Source: Cherax quadricarinatus (lineage: Eukaryota > Arthropoda > Malacostraca > Decapoda > Parastacidae). From it: DNA of 64,000 nucleotides. The notes beneath the pieces are model-generated. The model did not search any database and was not told where the DNA came from. It saw only the letters and a list, made by a program, of their open reading frames with translations. This document shows positions 58,669-64,000 of this stretch, piece after piece. Positions within the stretch are counted from its first letter, which is position 1. Every line of letters begins with the position of its first letter. A program made the translations under genes and the position numbers. The stretch lies in contig NC_091352.1 of NCBI RefSeq assembly GCF_038502225.1, positions 25,905,889 through 25,969,888 of the forward strand. Direction: 5' to 3'.

Positions 58669-60068
58669 GTGTTAGAACAGAAGTTGAAGGTTTGGTACAC
58701 AAATGCGGATGGATTAACGAATAAACATGAGGAATGGCAAGAAAGAATCAATGAGAAGTCCCCAGACATCATAGCAGTTACAGAAGCAAAACTCACGGAG
58801 ACAATAACAGATGTAATCTTCCCACCAGGATACCAGATCATGAGGAAAGATAGAAGGGGCAGAGAGGGAGGAGGGGTTGCTCTGCTCTTAAAAAAAAACG
58901 ATGGAAATTCGAGAAAATGGGAGGCATAGACGAGACAGGACAAAGGGACTACATAGTAGGTACACTTTAGTCTGGGGAGCACAAGGTGGTCATTGCAGTG
59001 ATGTATAATCCACCTCAGAACTGCAGGAGGCCAAGAGAGGAATATGAAGAGAGCAACAGAGCAATGGTGGACACACTTGCTGAGGTGGCAAGAAGAGCTC
59101 ACTCCAGCAGAGCAAAGTTGCTGGTTATGGGGGATTTCAACCACAGGGAGATAGACTGGGAAAATCTGGAGCCACATGAGGGTCCCGAAACATGGAGAGC
59201 CAAGATGTTGGATGTGGTGCTGGAAAACCTCATGCACCAATATGTTAAGGACACTACCAGAGTGAGAGGGGAGGATGAACTAGCAAGATTGGACCTTGTG
59301 TTCACCCTGGGCAGTTCAGACATTGAGGACATCACACATGAGAGTTCCTTAGGAGCTAGTGACCACGTGTTTCTGTGCTTTCAATACATAGTAGAGTTGC
59401 AAGTGGAGAGAGTAACAGGAGTTGAATGGGAAAAGCCTGACTATAAAAGAGAGGACTACATAGGGTTGAGGAACTTCCTGCAGGAGGTTCCGTGGGACAG
59501 AGAACTGGCAGGAAAGCTGGTAAATAAAATGATGGAATATGTAACAACAAAATGCAAGGAGGCAGTGGAAAGGTTTATTCCCAAGGGCAACAGAAACAAT
59601 GGGAAGACCAGAACGAGCCCCTGGTTTACCCGACGGTGTAAGGAGGCAAAAACAAAGTGCAATAGAATATGGAAAAAGTACAGAAGGCAGAGAACACATG
59701 AAAATAGGGAGATCAGTCGCAGAGCCAGGAACGAGTATGCACAGGTAAGGAGGGAGGCCAAGCGACAGTATGAAAATAACATAGCATCGAAAATCAAGAC
59801 TGACCCGAAACTGTTGTATAGCCACATCAAGAGGAAGGCAACAGTCAAAGACCAGGTGATCAGACTGAGGACAGAAGGTGGAGAACTCACAAGAAATGAT
59901 CAGGAGGTATGTGAGGAGCTAAACAGGAGATTTAAGGAAGTTTTTACAATAGAGACAGGAAGGGCTCCAGGAAGACAGCACAGAAGGGAACATCAAGTGG
60001 GAATATACCAACAAGTGTTGGATGACATACGAACAACCGAGGAGGAGGTGCAGAAGAATGGTAAGTGA
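58669..60068 (+). pseudogene. LINE endonuclease and linker (copy 6)
   Basis: The first frame (58669-58929) holds LKVWYTNADGLTNKHEEWQE, IIAVTEAKLTE and GGGVALLL, the N-terminal half of an AP-type endonuclease. A frameshift in an A9 run at about 58890 and a TAG near 58967 break it. The second frame (58986-60068) continues with VIAVMYNPP, LVMGDFNHREIDW, RLDLVFT and LGASDHVFL (catalytic Asn, Asp and His motifs), then a basic linker (SPWFTRRCKEAKTKCNRIWK). It ends at TEEEVQKNGK where one extra base shifts out of the RT frame. Confidence 0.85.
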
Positions 60069-61550
60069 CCTTGATATCTCAAAGGCGATGGGACCGGACA
60101 ACATCTCCCCATGGGTCCTTAGAGAAGGAGCAGAGATGCTGTGCGTGCCCCTAAACACAATATTCAACACATCCTTTGAAACTGGGCAACTACCTGAGAA
60201 ATGGAAGACAGCAAATGTTGTCCCCATATTTAAGAAAGGAAACAGAAATGAGGCACTAAACTACAGACCTGTGTCTCTGACATGTATTGTGTGCAAAGTC
60301 ATGGAGAAGATTATCAGGAGGAGAGTGGTGGAACACCTGGAACGGAACAAGATTATAAATGAAAACCAGCATGGGGTCATGGAAGGCAAATCCTGTGTCA
60401 CAAACCTGGAGTTTTATGACAAGATAACAAAAGTAAGACAAGAGAGAGAGGGGTGGGTTGATTGCGTTTTCCTAGACTGCAGGAAGGCCTTTGACACAGT
60501 TCCCTACAAGAGATTAGTGCAGAAGCTGGATGATCAGGCACATATAACGAGGGCACTGCAATGGATCAGGGAATACCTGACAGGGAGGCAACAACGAGTC
60601 ATGGTACGTGAAGAGGCATTACAGTGGGCGCCTGTGACGGGCGGGGTCCCACAGGGGTCAGTTCTAGGACCAGTGCTATTTTTGATATATGCGAACGACA
60701 TGATGGAAGGAATAGTCTCTGAAGTGTCCCTATTCACAGATAATGTGAAGTTGATGAGAAGAATTAAATCGGATGAGGGTGAGGTAGGACTGCAAAGAGA
60801 CCTGGACAGGCTGGACGTGTGGTCCAGAAACTGGCTTCTCGAATTCAACCCTGCCAAATGCAAAGTCATGAAGATTGGGGAGGGGCAAAGAAAACCGCAG
60901 ACAGAGTATAGGCTAGGTGGACAAAGACTACAGACCTCACTCAGGGAGAAAGACCTTGGGGTGACCATAACACCGAGCACGTCACCGGAGGCACACATAA
61001 ACCAAATAACTGCTGCAGCACACGGGCGCCTGGCAAACCTGAAAATAGCGTTCCGATACCTTAATAAGGAATCGTTCAAGACACTGTACACTGTGTATGT
61101 TAGGCCCATACTGAACTATGTAGCACCAGTCTGGAACCCACACCTGGTCAAGCACGTCAAGAAGTTAGAGAAAGTACAAAGGTTTGCAACAAGGCTAGTC
61201 CCAGAGATCAGGGGAATGTCGTACGAGGAAAGGTTGAGGGAAATCGGACTGACGACACTGGAGGACAGAAGGGTCAGGGGAGACATAATAACGACATACA
61301 AGATACTGCGGGGAATAGACAAGGTGGACAGAGATAGGATGTTCCAGAGAGGGGACACAGGAACAAGGGTCACAACTGGAAACTGAAGACTCAGACGAGT
61401 CACAGGGACGTTAGGAAGTATTTCTTCAGTCATAGAGTCGTCAAGAATTGGAATAGTCTAGCAAGTGAAGTAGTGGAGGCAGGAACCATACACAGTTTTA
61501 AGAAGAGGTATGACAAAGCTCAGGAAGCAGAGAGGGAGAGGACCTAGTAG
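60022..61550 (+). pseudogene. LINE reverse transcriptase (copy 6), catalytic site altered
   Basis: The RT motifs are MGPDNISPWVLREGAEML, LNYRPVSLTCIVCKVMEKII, GKSCVTNLEFYDKI, FDTVPYKRLVQKL and [14 protein letters not shown]. The active-site segment at about 60733 reads FTDNVK where sister copies have FADDVK, replacing the second catalytic Asp with Asn. A base loss near 61375 ends the frame at GTRVTTGN; the remaining C-terminal sequence (RDVRKYFFSHRVV) follows in another frame to about 61550. Confidence 0.87.
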
Positions 61551-61625
61551 CGATCAGTGAAGAGGCGGGGCCAGGAGCTGAGTCTCAACCCCTGAAATCA
61601 CAATTAGGTGAGCACAATTAGGTGA

Positions 61626-61649
61626 GTACACACACGCACGCACGTGCGT

Positions 61650-61692
<43 letters not shown>
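61626..61692. repeat. (AC)n/(CACG) microsatellite at a LINE-LINE junction
   Basis: AC repeats with CGCACGCACGTGCGTGCA inside, separating copies 6 and 7. Confidence 0.93.
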
Positions 61693-61694
<2 letters not shown>

Positions 61695-63255
61695 ACATCA
61701 CAGCAGTCACAGAAACGAAACTCACTGAGACAATAACAGACGCAGTCTTCCCACAGGGATATCAGATCCTGAGGAAAGATAGAAGGAGCAGATGGGGAAG
61801 AAGGGGTTGCACTGCTCATAAAAAACTAATGGAGTTTTGAGGAAATGAAAGGCATGGACGAGATTGGAGAAAGGGACTACATAGCAGGCACAATTCAATC
61901 TGAGTAACAAAGTAGTAGTCATTGCAGTAATGTATAACCCACCACCGAACTGCAGGAGGCCAAGAGAGGTATATGATGAGAACAACAGAGCGATGGTGGA
62001 CACACTGGCCGAGGTGGCATGGAGAACTCAATCGTGCAGAGCAAAGTTGCTGGTTATTGGCGATTTTAACCACAGGGTGATCGACTGGGAAAACCTGGAG
62101 CCTCATGGTGGGGGGGGGGTCCTGAAACATGGAGAGCCAAGATGATGGATGTGGTACTTGAAAACCTCATGCATCAACACATCAGGGACACTACCAGAGA
62201 GAGAGGGGAGGATGAACCAGCAAGACTGGACCTTGTGTTCACCCTGAGTAGCTCAGACATTGATGACATCACATATGAGAGGCCCCTCGGAGCTAGTGAC
62301 CACGTAGTCCTTAGTTTTGATTACTTAGTAGAGTTACAGGTGGAGAGGGTAGCAGGAGTCGAAGGGAAAAAGCCAAACTATAAAAGGGGGGACTATACAA
62401 GTATGAGGAACTTCCTGCAGGAGGTGCAGTGGGACAGAGAAATAGTAGGAAAGTCAGTAAATGAAATGATGGAATATGTAACAACAAAATGCAAGGAGGC
62501 AGAGGAAAGGTTTGTTCCCAAGGGCAACAGAAACAATGGGAAGACCAAAGCTAGTCCTTGGTTTACCCGAAGGTGTAGGGAGGCAAAAACTAAGTGCATT
62601 AGAGAATGGAAGAGGTATAGAAGGCAAAGGACCCAGAAAAACAAAGAGATCATTCGAAGAGCCAGAAACGAATATGCACAGATAAGGAGGGAGGCCCAGC
62701 GACAGTACGAAAATGACAGCATCGAAAGGCAAGTCTGACGCGAAACTGCTGTTTAGCCACATTAGGAGAAAGATGACAGTCATAGACCAGGTGATCAGGC
62801 TGAGGAAAGAAGGTGGGGAACTCACAAGAAACGATCAAGAGGTATGCGAGGAGCTCAACAGGAGATTTAAAGAAGTATTCACAGTGGAGACAAGAAGGAC
62901 TCTGGGAAGACAGGAGAGAGGGGAACACCAACAGGGAATAGACCAACAAGTGCTGAATGATATGCACACATCTGAGGAGGTGAAGAAGCTGGTAAGTGAC
63001 CTTGATACCTCAAAGGCAATGGGACCCGACAACATCTCCCAGTGGGTCCTCACGGAGGGAGCAGATATACTGAGTGTGCCATTAACCACAATCTTCAACA
63101 CATCCCTTGAAACTGGGCAACTACCTGAGGAATAGAAGACCGCAAATGTAGTTCCCATTTTTAAAAAAAAGGAGACAGAAAAGAGGCACTAAAGTATAGA
63201 CCAGTGTCACTGACGTGTATAGTATGCAAAGTCATAGAGAAGATTATCAGGAGTC
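61693..63255 (+). pseudogene. AC-tailed LINE, copy 7: endonuclease to start of RT
   Basis: It starts after (AC)n within the endonuclease (DITAVTETKLTETITDAVF), and continues through MYNPPPNCRRPREVYDENNR, LLVIGDFNHRVIDWENL, LGASDHVVLSFDYL and the basic linker to EVKKLVSDLDTSKAMGPDNI. Frameshifts lie near 61815-61925, 62107-62140 (G8 run) and 62715, and a stop replaces Trp near 63135. It is cut at 63255 by the next LINE, just after the start of the RT motif KVIEKIIR. Confidence 0.87.
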
Positions 63256-64000
63256 TTGTTCCTTTATTATATTATTAGATTAATCACAGTTTTACTCTAG
63301 CTCATTCTAGCTCAATACATAGTCAATACCAAATTCACTACACTAGACCATAGTGCAATTACTAGTGAGAGACTGGTGCTATTTGTAATTTGTATTTTTA
63401 TATTATTTGACTAAACCTAGTTGTACTATAGCTCTTTCTAGCTCAATACATAGTCAATACCAAATTCACTATATTAGACCATAGTGCAATTACTAGTGAG
63501 AGACTGGTGCTATTTTTAATTTGTATTTTTATATTATTAGATTAAATTCAGTTGTACCATAGCTCATTCTAACTCAATACATAGTCAATACCAAATTCAC
63601 TATATTAGACCATAGTGCAACTACTAGTGAGAGACTAGTGCTATTTTTAATTTGTATTTTTATATTATTAGATTAAAACTATTGTACTATAGCTCATTCT
63701 AGCTCAAAACATAGACTCCACAAAAGTCATTATTAGACCTTAGTGCAATTACAAGTGAGAGTCTTGTTCTATTTTTAATTTGTATTTTTATATTACTAGT
63801 TTATACCTAGTTGTACTTTAGTTCATTCCAGCACAACACATAGACAACATCAACTTCATTATGTGTAGTAGTGACTATACTCTACATGACCAAAATACTC
63901 TAGCTATATACTTGTCCAAACTTCCTACCACTACAGATATCAGTACTAGAACTCAACACACAACTCAGGATATAAATAACCTTAATTTAAACCTAGAAGA
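63256..64000 (+). mobile_element. Second copy of the two-ORF LINE, 5'-truncated, runs off the window
   Basis: It begins TCTTGTTCCTTTATTATATT, matching the minus strand near 49500, then passes through the 130-bp-type tandem repeats (about 4-5 units) and ends at AAACCTAGAAGA, just before the expected ORF2 start. It is inserted in the AC-tailed LINE with a short overlap (GAG) at the junction. Confidence 0.88.

Larger units (their letters stand above)
58576..61625 (+). mobile_element. AC-tailed LINE, copy 6: longest copy
   Basis: It contains a short leader, the endonuclease (from 58669), RT (to 61386 and beyond) and a 3' end with CACAATTAGGTGAGCACAAT then (AC)n. Several frameshifts make it inactive. 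It may be close to full-length for ORF2; no ORF1 is seen upstream. Confidence 0.88.

Noticed and set aside
58524..59890. Minus-strand open frames of 140-240 codons opposite the LINE endonuclease
   Set aside because: They are shadows of the plus-strand LINE frames, with no motif of their own.

Overview
This is eukaryotic, repeat-dominated DNA with no recognisable single-copy host gene. The mix of families suggests a decapod crustacean, probably a crayfish-like genome. It holds CR1-type LINEs ending in (TTCTTATG)n, a LINE ending in an AACTAGGTGAGTAC tail plus (AC)n, BEL/Pao and Ty3/gypsy LTR elements, Penelope-like pieces, a tRNA-Val-like SINE and long minisatellites. The taxon is inferred from these families and not from a host gene.

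Layout. 1-3757: non-coding DNA with a 142-bp palindrome, a 26-bp minisatellite (1912-3100) and a 37-bp repeat. 3762-27787: one 18-bp minisatellite (CCCTCCACATTGATGACA) split into three blocks by insertions. The first insertion is an apparently intact Ty3/gypsy element (5597-14692, 324-bp LTRs that read as identical, target duplication ACAT). The second is an old BEL/Pao solo LTR (15103-27267), itself split by an 11.1-kb minus-strand BEL/Pao element (15785-26919, target duplication GAGGG). That BEL element carries a third internal LTR, a duplicated integrase end and two Penelope-like fragments with 13-bp target duplications. 27788-31625: a 32-bp satellite of about 120 units.

31626-53757: a second minisatellite family (27 bp, core GGAGTAGGCTC), broken up by a 1,195-bp solo LTR with target duplication CTCGT, several CR1 pieces, a decayed gypsy element lacking reverse transcriptase, a second gypsy remnant carrying a SINE and a CR1, and a minus-strand LINE whose ORF1 and ORF2 are separated by about 130-bp tandem repeats. 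53758-63255: a degenerate LINE, then a head-to-tail series of seven copies of one LINE, mostly 5'-truncated and joined through its own (AC)n tail. 63256-64000: the start of another copy of the LINE seen at 45988-50997.

The only protein-coding unit that looks intact is the gypsy gag-pol at 8327-13845, where pol is probably reached by a -1 frameshift. The most notable signals are paired hammerhead-ribozyme-like motifs in two inverted-repeat elements with compensatory stem changes, the LINE multimer seeded at (AC)n, and the repeated insertion of retroelements into minisatellites. All coordinates and comparisons were made by eye; no alignment or database search was run.
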